Assembly: GCA_007859995.1 (NCBI GenBank)
Contig: SMSL01000015.1
Location: forward strand, 1-64,000
Origin: Candidatus Brocadiaceae bacterium S225
GTDB taxonomy: Bacteria > Planctomycetota > Brocadiia > Brocadiales > Scalinduaceae
DNA length: 64,000 nt
Reading direction: 5' to 3'
The notes under the pieces were generated by a model. That model saw only the letters and a program-made list of their open reading frames with translations, searched no databases and was not told the origin of the DNA. Numbering within the stretch: the stretch's first letter is position 1; each line of letters starts with the position of its first letter. The position numbers and the translations under genes are program-made. Of this stretch, positions 34,377-43,647 are shown one piece after another.

Positions 34377-36650
34377 ATGAGTAACAATAACAAAATGTTT
34401 AAGATATATGAACTTATGCCTGCGGTATATCGCGAGCGTGACGCGGCGGAAGGATACCCTCTCAGGGCGCTACTTCAGATCATCCAGGAGCAGGCTGATA
34501 TTCTGCATACTGATATTCGACAGCTCTGGGATGACTATTTTATAGAGACATGTAGTCCCTGGGTGATTCCTTATATCGGAGATCTGGTCAGCAACAACCT
34601 TTTATACGATGCAAGCCGTATTGAGCCGAGCAAAATAGCGGAGGAATTGTTTCGTGATCTGACTGGCCCGGACTTATTGCCGGACATGGCCATTCGAGTA
34701 CGTGCGGATGTGGCAAAGACCATTTACTACCGCCGACGTAAAGGTATATTGCCAATGCTTGAAGAACTGGCACGTGATGTAACCGGATGGGGCGCACATG
34801 CGGTGGAGTTTTTCCGTCTTCTTGAATGGACTCAGAATCTGAACCACCTGCGCTTTGAAGCTGAAGACTGCATAGACTTGAGAAATATTGAAAAGGTAGA
34901 CCGTCTGGACGGAGCGTTTGACATCTGGAGCCACACTGTGGATGTGCGGCATCCGGTACAGGTCGAGGGCTGGCATAACATTATGAATATAGGTTTTTTC
35001 CTATGGAGGCTTCAAAGCTATCCTTTAATACACGCTCAAGCCCGGCAGTCAGACAGTGAATCATGGCGGTATCACTTCAGCCCTCTCGGCAATCCGGCTC
35101 CTCTGTTTAATGCATGGCGGCGGGAAGGTGATGAGTCCGGTCTTTCCACAGAGCTTCATGTTCCCGGCCCGATCCGTCCGGCATTTTTTTATGACGACCT
35201 CCGGCGCTACAGGCTTCAAGAACCTCTGCGGTCGGACGTCACTGACCTTTATGGCATATTTGATCAGGGTGGTAGCTTTTACATTGAGCGAAATGAAAGT
35301 GGTGTCAATCCGGCAATTGACCCGGCGGCTACGCCGGATCTTTTTGAACCGCAAATCGTCTGCCAACGTCTGAGTCCATGGCCGGCTACTCAGCCGACCG
35401 GACAGATCATTGCCGTGGACGTGGAGCATGGACGAATCGCTGTTGGTAACGGCTTTGCTGATTCCGAGATCAATGTGTCCTATCATTATGGATTTAGCGC
35501 AAATATGGGCGGCGGGACTTATGAACGGGGTAAATGGATGATCGATCCGTCACTCAGTGATTTACAACTCTTCGTACAGCAGGATTCGCCACCTCCAGGT
35601 ACGTTTTCAACAATCGGCGCTGCATTAGCCGAATGGACAAATCGGTCTAAACCAAACACCATCATTACCATACTCGATAACCGAACGTATATTGAGCAAC
35701 TCGATATTGAACCTGCTGACTATGCCTGGCTCGCCATTGAAGCGGCAAACAACGTTCGACCACACATCCAACCAAACGATGGCCACATTCGCATCACAGG
35801 TACACATACTGACGCCACCGTCACATTGAGTGGCCTGCTTGTTGAAGGTGGTGTAGAGGTTGATGGTGATTTGGGTATGCTTCGGTTAATTCACACTACT
35901 TTGGTCCCGGGACGAAGTCTGAATGAAGATGGTTTGCCTGCAACCACAGACCCAGGTGTTCTCGTGGCTGATAATGATACTGGCGTCAACATCAATGCTA
36001 ACTTTGAACTGCACGCCGCGTTTTCTATCATAGGGCCTATACGTATGCCGGAACACGCGCAGAAACTTTACCTTCTCGACTGTATCGTGGATGGAGTCGA
36101 TAGTTCTGCTATTTCCGCTACTGGATCAACGGACCGTCCAGTTCCATCCACAACAATAGAACGAACCACTATTTTCGGACGAAGCTTTTACAGGTCTCTG
36201 GAATTGGCTACCGAAGTGATCTTCATAGGGTTGGTTACTACTGAAGAGCGCCATAAAGGTTGTGTTCGTTTCAGTTATGTTCCGTACGGCTCACAAACAC
36301 CGCGCCGTTACCGATGTCAGCCTGACTTTGAGATAGCAAAGGCCATCCGCAAAGCAAAAGACCTGGCAAAGGATGATGGCATTACTCTATCGTCCTCAGA
36401 TCTTGATGAAATAAGCGACAAAATCCGAGAGTGGTTGGTACCGACGTTTACGGCGGAGGATTATGGGAAACCGGGCTACTCGCAGCTAAGGATAAACGTC
36501 CCTGTTCATATACGCACCGGCGCTGAGGACGGTTCAGAAATGGGCGCATTCTGCCATCTCAAGCAGACGCAGCGTGAAACAAATCTTCGCATTCGATTGG
36601 AAGAGTATTTACCCTTTGGCCTGGTTCCAGGTATTATATACGTAACATAA
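34377..36650 (+). CDS. Phage tail protein I-like baseplate protein
   Basis: A 757-residue protein. The N-terminal ELMPAVYRERDAAEGYPLRALLQIIQEQADILHTDIRQLWDDYFIETC and VIPYIGDLV are the tail protein I (gpI/Afp12-edge) signature, joining fibre to baseplate. The remainder is beta-rich, with repeated strands (INANFELHAAFSIIGPIR, LYLLDCIVDGV) suggesting a beta-helix or fibre-attachment region. A short gap before and 11 bases after place it firmly in the operon. It is much longer than phage gpI (about 180), so it is a fusion of attachment and fibre-like parts. Confidence 0.82.
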   Translation: MSNNNKMFKIYELMPAVYRERDAAEGYPLRALLQIIQEQADILHTDIRQLWDDYFIETCSPWVIPYIGDLVSNNLLYDASRIEPSKIAEELFRDLTGPDLLPDMAIRVRADVAKTIYYRRRKGILPMLEELARDVTGWGAHAVEFFRLLEWTQNLNHLRFEAEDCIDLRNIEKVDRLDGAFDIWSHTVDVRHPVQVEGWHNIMNIGFFLWRLQSYPLIHAQARQSDSESWRYHFSPLGNPAPLFNAWRREGDESGLSTELHVPGPIRPAFFYDDLRRYRLQEPLRSDVTDLYGIFDQGGSFYIERNESGVNPAIDPAATPDLFEPQIVCQRLSPWPATQPTGQIIAVDVEHGRIAVGNGFADSEINVSYHYGFSANMGGGTYERGKWMIDPSLSDLQLFVQQDSPPPGTFSTIGAALAEWTNRSKPNTIITILDNRTYIEQLDIEPADYAWLAIEAANNVRPHIQPNDGHIRITGTHTDATVTLSGLLVEGGVEVDGDLGMLRLIHTTLVPGRSLNEDGLPATTDPGVLVADNDTGVNINANFELHAAFSIIGPIRMPEHAQKLYLLDCIVDGVDSSAISATGSTDRPVPSTTIERTTIFGRSFYRSLELATEVIFIGLVTTEERHKGCVRFSYVPYGSQTPRRYRCQPDFEIAKAIRKAKDLAKDDGITLSSSDLDEISDKIREWLVPTFTAEDYGKPGYSQLRINVPVHIRTGAEDGSEMGAFCHLKQTQRETNLRIRLEEYLPFGLVPGIIYVT

Positions 36651-36661
36651 GGAGAAAACAG

Positions 36662-39600
36662 ATGGCAGGTGATTATACAAAATTTAGTTTCAAACATAAA
36701 AAGAACTACTCGGATGTTTATAAGCAACAGGGACGTGTAAGTTTGGACTCTGATTGGAATGAGTTATCAGAGATCACAGATAGAAGGTGGCGATCTGAAA
36801 CAATTGACATTATCGGAAAATGTGTGGTCCCAAATTACACGCCTGATGGTTTCCTGGTGATTCCTACGGGAGTTGGGGCTTTTAACATCGGGATTGGTCG
36901 GGCTTATGTGGATGGAATTCAAGCCGAGTGCCATGGTCTTGATCCACAACTTTACGATGCTGTTTTGGGAGAGGAGCAGGGGACTCGGCCAGTACCCTAT
37001 AATGATCAACCCCATCTCCCGGCTCCGCTACCATCACCGCTTAGTTCGACCGGAGAGACCGACCTCATCTATCTGGACGTATGGCGGCGGGAGGTCACGG
37101 TCATCGAAGATCCGGGTATCAAGGAGATCGCTCTGGGTGGACCGGACACTATGACCAGGGTACAGACAGCATGGCAGGTTAAGGCCATAACCGATGTGGA
37201 CGACGTGTTATGTACAAACGAAATTCAACGCTGGGATGATGAAACACGTCCATCAGGTGGAAGGCTTACTACATCCACTCATGTTCCACCACCGGATGAT
37301 AATCCGTGTATTATCTCGGCCGTGGGCGGTTATCGGGGCATTGAAAACCGACTATACCGTGTTGAATTCCACACACCCGGACCGCCTGGGACTGCCAGGT
37401 TCAAATGGTCAAGGAACAATGCATCAATTGTGGCCTCGGTAACAGCGATTAATTCCGATCAGATAACTGTTGAGAGTATAGGCCGGGATGACATCCTCCG
37501 TTTCAATGTGGGTGACTGGATTGAGATTATGGATGATCATCTGGAGTTTCAGAGTGAGGTTGGACATATGGGCCAGATTACAGATATTGACGAAGGCAAC
37601 CGTATCATTACAATCGACGACCCAATCCCAGGATCCTTGAGTCTGGATCCGACTGACGTTACTCGACATACACGAATAAAACGATGGGACCAGACTACTG
37701 GTGTGGATGGTGATGGCCTTCTGACCGTACCCGCGCTTGCTATTGATATGGTTGATATCGAAGACGGCATCCAGGTTTCCTTTGACCTTGATCCGACAAT
37801 TGTTGGAGGTGAATTCAAAATCGGCGACTACTGGGTCTTTTATGCACGAACTGCCGATGGTTCTATTGAAATACTGAATAATGCTCCTCCACGAGGTATA
37901 AAACATCATTATTGTAGGTTGGCGTTGGTAACCTGGGGCGACACTGTTGAGACTACAAGAGTGCATGACTGCCGTACATTCTGGCCACCTGCGGGAAATG
38001 AAGGCTGTTGTACCGCTGTGGTTTATCCTGGTGAGTCTATCCAGTCTGCCATTGATAGACTTCCAGATACCGGAGGATGCATCTGCCTCAAGACTGGTAC
38101 CCATACAATTACAGAGCCGATTCGGATTGAGAAGTCTAACGTAGTATTACACGGAGAGAGTCCGAGTACCAGGGTGACTAGATCCAATGGAGTTAATCTT
38201 GTATATATAGCGTCACCAGCAGGAAAACAGGTTGTAAATGTTGAAGTAGAGGGTATCCGCTTCGAAGTTCTGGGTAGTGTAGAAAGGGAACGAGAGGTTA
38301 ATGCAATTGTACATTTGAACAAATGCACTAATACCTCTGTAAAAAATTGCGGGCTGGCTGTGGCTGCAATACGCTCAGATTTGTCCGGTTTTTATTTCCC
38401 CGTCGCTGTGGCTATGGCAGTGCGTATCGAGGATAGCAATAGTATTAATATTACCGGGAACAGCATGGAGCTTGTGATTATCGGATTATGGGCATTGAAA
38501 GGAGAGAATATTAATATTTTCACTAATACAATTATGGCGGGAATCTTTCGATCAGATAATAGCATCATACCATGGGGACGTACCGGGGTGCTGATCGATG
38601 ATGATGTAGAGCATACTTGCCATATTGAGAGAAACATCATAGAGAACTACTTTGTCGGTGTGAGCTTAGGAGAGGGAGCAGATCGTTCTGTCATTGAGGG
38701 GAATGAGATTTTGCGTCCTGCCTTGAATCAGACAATTGATGGTGAAAAATTATATGCAATAGATGTGGCTGCATCAAACTGTTTTATTATAAGAAATTTT
38801 ATCACATTATTCAGCCCATCATATGGAGGGATTAAGGTAGTTGGTGAACATGCTTGTGTAAAAGAAAATTATCTTCAAAGTGAGGGTCAAGCAGTCGAGG
38901 GGGATCTACCTTTAGGAATTTTCATGGGACCGGAACTTGAGAGAGAAGACCGCCTTCCAGATCATGGCCTGATCCGTAATAATACATTGATGGGTCTTAT
39001 GGATGGGATCCTGGTAGTGGGTGCCGATGGAGTTAAGGTTATGAAAAATCATATTGGGGGCGATCAAAAATTAAAACCGCGACTTGCTATCTCAATCTTC
39101 GATGGGAAAAATAGTGTAGTGGATAAAAATAAGATTATAAATGCAGAATTTGGTATAACATTAACCCTTGGGAGAGGAAATCGGCTCATAAATAACGGTA
39201 TTAGTAATGGGGGATATGGGATTTTACCGTTGATTGAAACAAAACTGGATGTGTCTGGGAATTTTGTAGAGAACATGAGAGCGACAGGTTTGGGAGGTAT
39301 GTGGTTAGTTGAGTCAACAACAGTAACACATAACCGTTTTGTTTCCTGTGGCTACGATGGTATGCCACCTGGAATAGCTCCTGGTATAGTGATTATCTTT
39401 AGTTTTGGAAACTTATCTGTGGAATCATGTGAGATAGAGAATACGGGTATATCTGAAGATAGAGAATCTGTTACAACGAATCCTGCCTATGGAATTGTTG
39501 CTATGGTGGTTCCATCCTGTAACATAAACAACAATCGAGTATTTTACATCTTGCCATCGCTGTCGGAATTGAAATTGGATAAGGAAGACCGGGCATTACT

Positions 39601-40048
39601 GCTTGTTGGATATCCCAGTTATTCTGTGAGTGATAATATTACTTTAGCATTTGGTCATGCTATGGTGACGGACAATTTCTTCCATGGGCCTGGTTTTTCT
39701 CATCTGATCGAATTCATGGAAATTGAATTTACAAATAATGATAATTTAGGTCTCCGATTTGAAAAGGTTACCTTTAATAACAACTCATGTGAACACTTGA
39801 TCATAGGTGAAGAGGATACAAGGGATAAGGTCACTGTTTTTTTCTGGGGTAGCCATCTGATAGTTATAGGTAATCATGTCAAAACTGTAACTGATGCAAC
39901 AGAGTTTGTCTTGCCGCATCCGGGATTTAGATCAATGGATTTAAACGGTCTCAGAAACACGCTCATGGGTAATGTAACAACTGGCGATTTCTGGAATTCT
40001 GCAAGCTCGGTCCCCGCACCGCCTCAGGAATTCAACATTAAATTATAA
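36662..40048 (+). CDS. Giant DUF6519/right-handed beta-helix protein (fibre or adhesin candidate)
   Basis: An 1128-residue protein. The N-terminal about 430 residues (DYTKFSFKHKKNYSDVYKQQGRVSLDSDWNELSEI) match the DUF6519 family found in tail loci. From about residue 450 (YPGESIQSAIDRLPDTGGCICLKTGTHTI) a pectate-lyase-like right-handed beta-helix runs to near the end, with many repeats of the type ITGNSMEL, IFTNTIMAG, RNNTLMG, KNHIGG, NNNRVF and TDNFFHG. The family builds tail fibres and host-binding needles. No signal peptide. It is the largest protein of the locus and the best candidate for target recognition; an enzyme (depolymerase) role is possible. Confidence 0.82.
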   Translation: MAGDYTKFSFKHKKNYSDVYKQQGRVSLDSDWNELSEITDRRWRSETIDIIGKCVVPNYTPDGFLVIPTGVGAFNIGIGRAYVDGIQAECHGLDPQLYDAVLGEEQGTRPVPYNDQPHLPAPLPSPLSSTGETDLIYLDVWRREVTVIEDPGIKEIALGGPDTMTRVQTAWQVKAITDVDDVLCTNEIQRWDDETRPSGGRLTTSTHVPPPDDNPCIISAVGGYRGIENRLYRVEFHTPGPPGTARFKWSRNNASIVASVTAINSDQITVESIGRDDILRFNVGDWIEIMDDHLEFQSEVGHMGQITDIDEGNRIITIDDPIPGSLSLDPTDVTRHTRIKRWDQTTGVDGDGLLTVPALAIDMVDIEDGIQVSFDLDPTIVGGEFKIGDYWVFYARTADGSIEILNNAPPRGIKHHYCRLALVTWGDTVETTRVHDCRTFWPPAGNEGCCTAVVYPGESIQSAIDRLPDTGGCICLKTGTHTITEPIRIEKSNVVLHGESPSTRVTRSNGVNLVYIASPAGKQVVNVEVEGIRFEVLGSVEREREVNAIVHLNKCTNTSVKNCGLAVAAIRSDLSGFYFPVAVAMAVRIEDSNSINITGNSMELVIIGLWALKGENINIFTNTIMAGIFRSDNSIIPWGRTGVLIDDDVEHTCHIERNIIENYFVGVSLGEGADRSVIEGNEILRPALNQTIDGEKLYAIDVAASNCFIIRNFITLFSPSYGGIKVVGEHACVKENYLQSEGQAVEGDLPLGIFMGPELEREDRLPDHGLIRNNTLMGLMDGILVVGADGVKVMKNHIGGDQKLKPRLAISIFDGKNSVVDKNKIINAEFGITLTLGRGNRLINNGISNGGYGILPLIETKLDVSGNFVENMRATGLGGMWLVESTTVTHNRFVSCGYDGMPPGIAPGIVIIFSFGNLSVESCEIENTGISEDRESVTTNPAYGIVAMVVPSCNINNNRVFYILPSLSELKLDKEDRALLLVGYPSYSVSDNITLAFGHAMVTDNFFHGPGFSHLIEFMEIEFTNNDNLGLRFEKVTFNNNSCEHLIIGEEDTRDKVTVFFWGSHLIVIGNHVKTVTDATEFVLPHPGFRSMDLNGLRNTLMGNVTTGDFWNSASSVPAPPQEFNIKL

Positions 40049-40060
40049 TAGGGAGGTACT

Positions 40061-40420
40061 ATGGAAGTCAAAACGATTAAAGATATTCTAAAGCTTCAAA
40101 ATGAGTTTGTTGAAAAAGTTCAGAAACAGACGACGTTGATACGCAAGGGAAAGGCCACTTCTGTGGATGTATTGATTAAGGAAAAGGAATCTTTATTGGT
40201 CAGGATGGAGGAACGTCTCGGAGCGGCTACCGAAGCAAGGGAGAAGGCAGTTCACCGGTATGACGAGGAGATACGACACCATAAAGAACAGGTCACATGC
40301 CTTAAAAAGGAGGTCAGTGAAGAAAAGCAAACCTTATCACGTGCTACAGTTAATGTAACCAAGCAATCAAAGGAAATTGGGAATGGAAAGAGGAATAGTA
40401 AAGGGCAGAAACGAGATTAA
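40061..40420 (+). CDS. Coiled-coil protein after the fibre gene
   Basis: A 119-residue, highly charged, helix-only protein (IKDILKLQNEFVEKVQKQTTLI, KEKESLLVRMEERLGAATEAREKAV, EEIRHHKEQVTCLKKEVSEEKQTL). A strong ribosome-binding site (GGGAGGT) lies upstream. It could be a cargo-linked adaptor, a fibre chaperone or a regulatory coiled coil. It is too short and too charged for a tape measure. Continuous with the operon (12-base gap). Confidence 0.6.
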   Translation: MEVKTIKDILKLQNEFVEKVQKQTTLIRKGKATSVDVLIKEKESLLVRMEERLGAATEAREKAVHRYDEEIRHHKEQVTCLKKEVSEEKQTLSRATVNVTKQSKEIGNGKRNSKGQKRD

Positions 40421-40624
40421 TTTATTTTAGTTCGAGAGACATATTGTTAAAAAATCTGATCATATGGAAATATATAATGATCACGTTTTTCGTCATCTGG
40501 ATTTTTTTTGTTACTGAGAGAATCAGAATAATGGGTATTCATGTGCTAAAGAAAGTTAAGTATTGTATAGATGGCATTCATACACAGGAGTCATAAAAAA
40601 TTTTATTCAGAAAGGAGACTTGAA

Positions 40625-41773
40625 ATGGCAAAACAAATGAAAAAGAAAAATTTTTGTTTTTCTGGAAAGCAGCTAAATCCTGATATAGCATCTACAGATG
40701 ATGTTTACAAGTTGCAATCATTGCTCGGACGATATGGATACCTAAGAGGTGCTTATTATCCTGGTAGTTATGATGAGGCAACCCGTAACGCCGTGTCACA
40801 GTTTCAGTCCTTCTATCACATTTATCCAGAAGACGACGGAGTATGCGATCAGCAAACAATTGATCTGCTGAATACACCACGTTGCAGCATGTCAGATCCT
40901 TCACCAGGTCAGAGATCAGTTATTGGCCGTCTTGCTCCATATGTAACAGTCGGAGCAAAATGGCAAATGAATTCACTTAGTTACAGATATCTCAACTCTA
41001 CTCCTGATCTTCCTGAAGACAGGCAAAGAGAAATTATTAAGGAATCCTTTAACAGGTGGTCAGAGATATCTGCTCTTGAATTTATAGAGACACAGAAAAA
41101 CTTGGAATCTGATATTTCTATAGCCTTTCATAGAGGAAGTCACGGAGATGGAGAACCTTTTGATGATAGTGGAGGACCTGATGGTAATACACTGGCCCAT
41201 GCTTTTTTTCCACCACCGGCTGGTGGATCATGGGCTGGTTCTCTTCACTTCGATGAGTATGAAACATGGAAAGACCAGCCAGGAGGGATGGGAATACGTT
41301 TATACAACGTCTCGTTACATGAAATCGGCCACCTGTTAGGTCTTAGCCATAGTCAGGATCAAAATGCTATAATGTATGCCTATTACGCAGAGGATAGAAA
41401 TGACCTGAGAGCAGATGACATTGCCGGAATTCAATCACTTTATGGTTCTGCTGCACCAGGCCCAGTTGCAATCTCCCCAGGTCAGATGGTCAGTGGATAT
41501 CTTCAACAGAAAAACGACAAAGTTCAATACCAAGTTACACTTCAGAACAAGTTGTTGGTGAAATTAGATGGCCCTTCAGGACAAGACTTTGATTTATATG
41601 TAAGGTATGGTAAACAGGTAGATAAAAAGAATGAACAGTACGACAGCGTAGGTTATGGAGTAACGGCTGATGAGTTGGTTACCATTGAAGGTCCAAAAGC
41701 AGGTACTTATTACATTTTAGTTGATAGCTATCGTGGTTCAGGTTCATACAATTTGGAAGTGGAGGTCGTTTAA
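40625..41773 (+). CDS. Matrixin-like metalloprotease with cysteine switch, candidate eCIS cargo
   Basis: A 382-residue protein. I start it at 40625, where AAAGGAGAC precedes the ATG, rather than 40571, which has no ribosome-binding site. Layout: PG_binding_1-like prodomain (about 20-80, DDVYKLQSLLGRYGYLRG), then a cysteine-switch-like TPRCSMSDP with C87, a matrixin catalytic domain (LSYRYLNSTPDL onward) with HEIGHLLGLSH (H232, E233, H236, H242) and Met-turn M250 in NAIMYAYY, then a C-terminal PPC-like beta domain (about 285-382, VKLDGPSGQDFDLYVRY...GTYYILVDSYRGSGSYNLEV). This matches the pro-catalytic layout of animal matrix metalloproteases. No signal peptide is seen, unlike secreted relatives, which fits delivery by the contractile particle. 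Confidence 0.85.
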   Translation: MAKQMKKKNFCFSGKQLNPDIASTDDVYKLQSLLGRYGYLRGAYYPGSYDEATRNAVSQFQSFYHIYPEDDGVCDQQTIDLLNTPRCSMSDPSPGQRSVIGRLAPYVTVGAKWQMNSLSYRYLNSTPDLPEDRQREIIKESFNRWSEISALEFIETQKNLESDISIAFHRGSHGDGEPFDDSGGPDGNTLAHAFFPPPAGGSWAGSLHFDEYETWKDQPGGMGIRLYNVSLHEIGHLLGLSHSQDQNAIMYAYYAEDRNDLRADDIAGIQSLYGSAAPGPVAISPGQMVSGYLQQKNDKVQYQVTLQNKLLVKLDGPSGQDFDLYVRYGKQVDKKNEQYDSVGYGVTADELVTIEGPKAGTYYILVDSYRGSGSYNLEVEVV

Positions 41774-42088
41774 GGTGGTTACGGTCACAAAAGGCAATGG
41801 AAGAATAATGTTTTTTAAGCATTTTTCTACTTGGCTAATAGAGAAAAAGTTAGATATCGTATAGTTCTCAAAGTAGCATTATGGATTGATACACTCCCCA
41901 TTTTTTTTAGAAAAGGGTGGTGAGTGACGTATATTATATCAAGATTATTTATTAGGAAAAAAACAATGCGTATTAATAGTTGGACAAATAAGTACATGCT
42001 AAGGCCTGTGTCTCATTGCAGGAGTGGATGCTCGTTGATGATTGAAGAGTGAAAGAAATTGCAATTATTTATTTCTACTTGCTCTGCT

Positions 42089-42403
42089 ATGAACAAGGAA
42101 ATGGTAAATGTTTTCTGTCTTTCTCTAGCTGCATCCTCAATCTCTTTTACGGTAACAGAAACGAAGATGTTCTTGCCTGTAAGGGAATTGGTGAAGAGGA
42201 AGAATTCTCTCCTGGGAGAATTAATATCCTGTGGTTACTGTTTTGGTCACTGGGTAGCATTTGTACTGGTGGCAATTTGCCAGCTCAAACTCTTTGAGCA
42301 ATGGTGGCTGCTGGATTTCTTTCTTACTGCATTAGTCATCGCCTGGCTTTCTGCATTTCAATGGGCTTTGATGTGTTGGCTAATGGGAAAAACAGGTAAG
42401 TGA
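42089..42403 (+). CDS. DUF1360-like small membrane protein
   Basis: A 104-residue protein from the ATG at 42089 (an upstream TTG at 42059 is less likely). SLAASSISFTVTETKMFLPVRELV, then LGELISCGYCFGHWVAFVLVA (the family has CPxCxxHW) and a second hydrophobic helix DFFLTALVIAWLSAFQWALM fit DUF1360, a small inner-membrane family. The Cys pair is present. Function unknown. Stands alone after the eCIS locus. Confidence 0.7.
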   Translation: MNKEMVNVFCLSLAASSISFTVTETKMFLPVRELVKRKNSLLGELISCGYCFGHWVAFVLVAICQLKLFEQWWLLDFFLTALVIAWLSAFQWALMCWLMGKTGK

Positions 42404-42861
42404 TGTATTTAGGAAAACTATTGTTCAAAATCACATTTTATTGTATATATGGAAATATGTAAAAATTGCTTGCAATTTATTATCAACGAATAACATGCCT
42501 TTGATAGCAACTACCTCTGATATGTAAGTTATGGTTTGATTCAAAAATTAAGCTTATCTCATCTATATCGCTTATTTCAAGTGTAATAGATCTATTATCT
42601 AGCCTGAGAATCCCCGACTAAACATTTTCTTCACCCAAATCCTTCCAGTTGTGACTTTAAAAGTCCGCCAATCACCTTTCCCGGTTCTGAGAAACCCTAC
42701 TGTAACGTAATATCTGTCGATTATCAGTTTTATGAATTTCAATATTAAGAAAACGACTTTTTGTTGACAGTCTTGATTATAACCGTAATATATGAAATTT
42801 GTGTCAATCGTACTATTGTATTTATTTTCACGGTGTATATCCAGAACGGAGTTAGTTAATT
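42404..42861. other. Intergenic region upstream of cbiG
   Basis: About 460 bases without a supported gene. I looked for a cobalamin riboswitch and see no conserved B12-box block. A minus-strand frame is open over about 80 codons but has no clear start and no family. Nothing else noted. Confidence 0.35.
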
Positions 42862-43647
42862 TTGAAATTAGCTTTAACAGCTATAACAAATGATGGGATT
42901 AATGTAGCTAAACGTATTAAAGAAAAACTTGACTGCGAAGTAACGGTTTTTCTGCCTCAGAAATTAATGCAGACAAATCTGGAGGCAACGTATTATTCCA
43001 GGAAATTTGGTGACCAGATTGCTGAACTGTTTTCTCATTATGAGGGGTTTATCTTTATCATGGCATCGGGTATCGTAGTACGCACGATTGCCCCGCATAT
43101 TACGGACAAGTATACTGATCCCGCAGTGGTAGTGGTTGACGATGTGGGACGTTTTGTTATCAGTCTCCTTTCCGGGCACGAGGGTGGAGCAAACAATTTA
43201 GCTCATAACGTTGCAAATATTCTTCATACGGATGCTGTTATTACAACAGGGACAGAGGCACAGAAGGATATTATAATTGGTATGGGGTGTAAACGTGGAA
43301 TTGGGAGTAATGAGGTTAAAGATGCAATTAATCGTGCTCTTGCAGCTGCTGAAGTGTCTATTAACAGGGTGCGACTGGCAGGCACTGTAGATTTAAAGGC
43401 TGACGAGGTGGGCTTATTATGCGCGCTGGAGGAACTTGGAATTCCATTGCGGGTGGTTTCGAGGTCGGAGATTGACACTTGTGCGAAAGATTATTCTAAA
43501 TCAGATTTTGTAATAGAGAAGATTGGAGTGGGGGGTGTTGCTGAGCCGGCAGCCCTTATTTCCGGGAGGAAGACAAAATTAATACTAAAGAGACAGACAT
43601 ATCCGGGAATAACAGTAGCAATAGCGCAGGAAAACTTTTCGTGGTAG
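42862..43647 (+). CDS. cbiG: Cobalt-precorrin 5A hydrolase
   Basis: A 261-residue protein with a TTG start. The N-terminal part (LALTAITNDGINVAKRI, FIFIMASGIVVRTIAPHI, VVVVDDVGRFVISLLSGHEGGAN) is CbiG N-domain, and the C-terminal part (GMGCKRGIGSNEVKDAINRAL, ELGIPLRVVSRSEI, VGGVAEPAALISG) is the CbiG C-domain. It opens the lactone of cobalt-precorrin 5A in the anaerobic cobalamin pathway. It overlaps cbiH by seven bases in a three-gene operon. Shorter than S. enterica CbiG (about 350), with the middle domain reduced. Confidence 0.92.
   Translation: MKLALTAITNDGINVAKRIKEKLDCEVTVFLPQKLMQTNLEATYYSRKFGDQIAELFSHYEGFIFIMASGIVVRTIAPHITDKYTDPAVVVVDDVGRFVISLLSGHEGGANNLAHNVANILHTDAVITTGTEAQKDIIIGMGCKRGIGSNEVKDAINRALAAAEVSINRVRLAGTVDLKADEVGLLCALEELGIPLRVVSRSEIDTCAKDYSKSDFVIEKIGVGGVAEPAALISGRKTKLILKRQTYPGITVAIAQENFSW

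Noticed and set aside
37424..38104. 226-residue minus-strand frame inside the beta-helix gene
   Set aside because: Antisense shadow with no recognisable protein pattern.
9634..41773. Prophage or type VI secretion system
   Set aside because: No capsid, portal, terminase, integrase or lysis genes, and no TssJ/L/M membrane complex; the DUF4255, AAA+ and DUF4157 genes point to an eCIS.
42049..42297. 82-residue frame overlapping the DUF1360 gene
   Set aside because: The alternative frame has the family motif (CGYCFGHW) and two helices; this one has neither.
42404..42861. Cobalamin riboswitch before cbiG
   Set aside because: No conserved B12-box block is visible; would need a covariance-model search.
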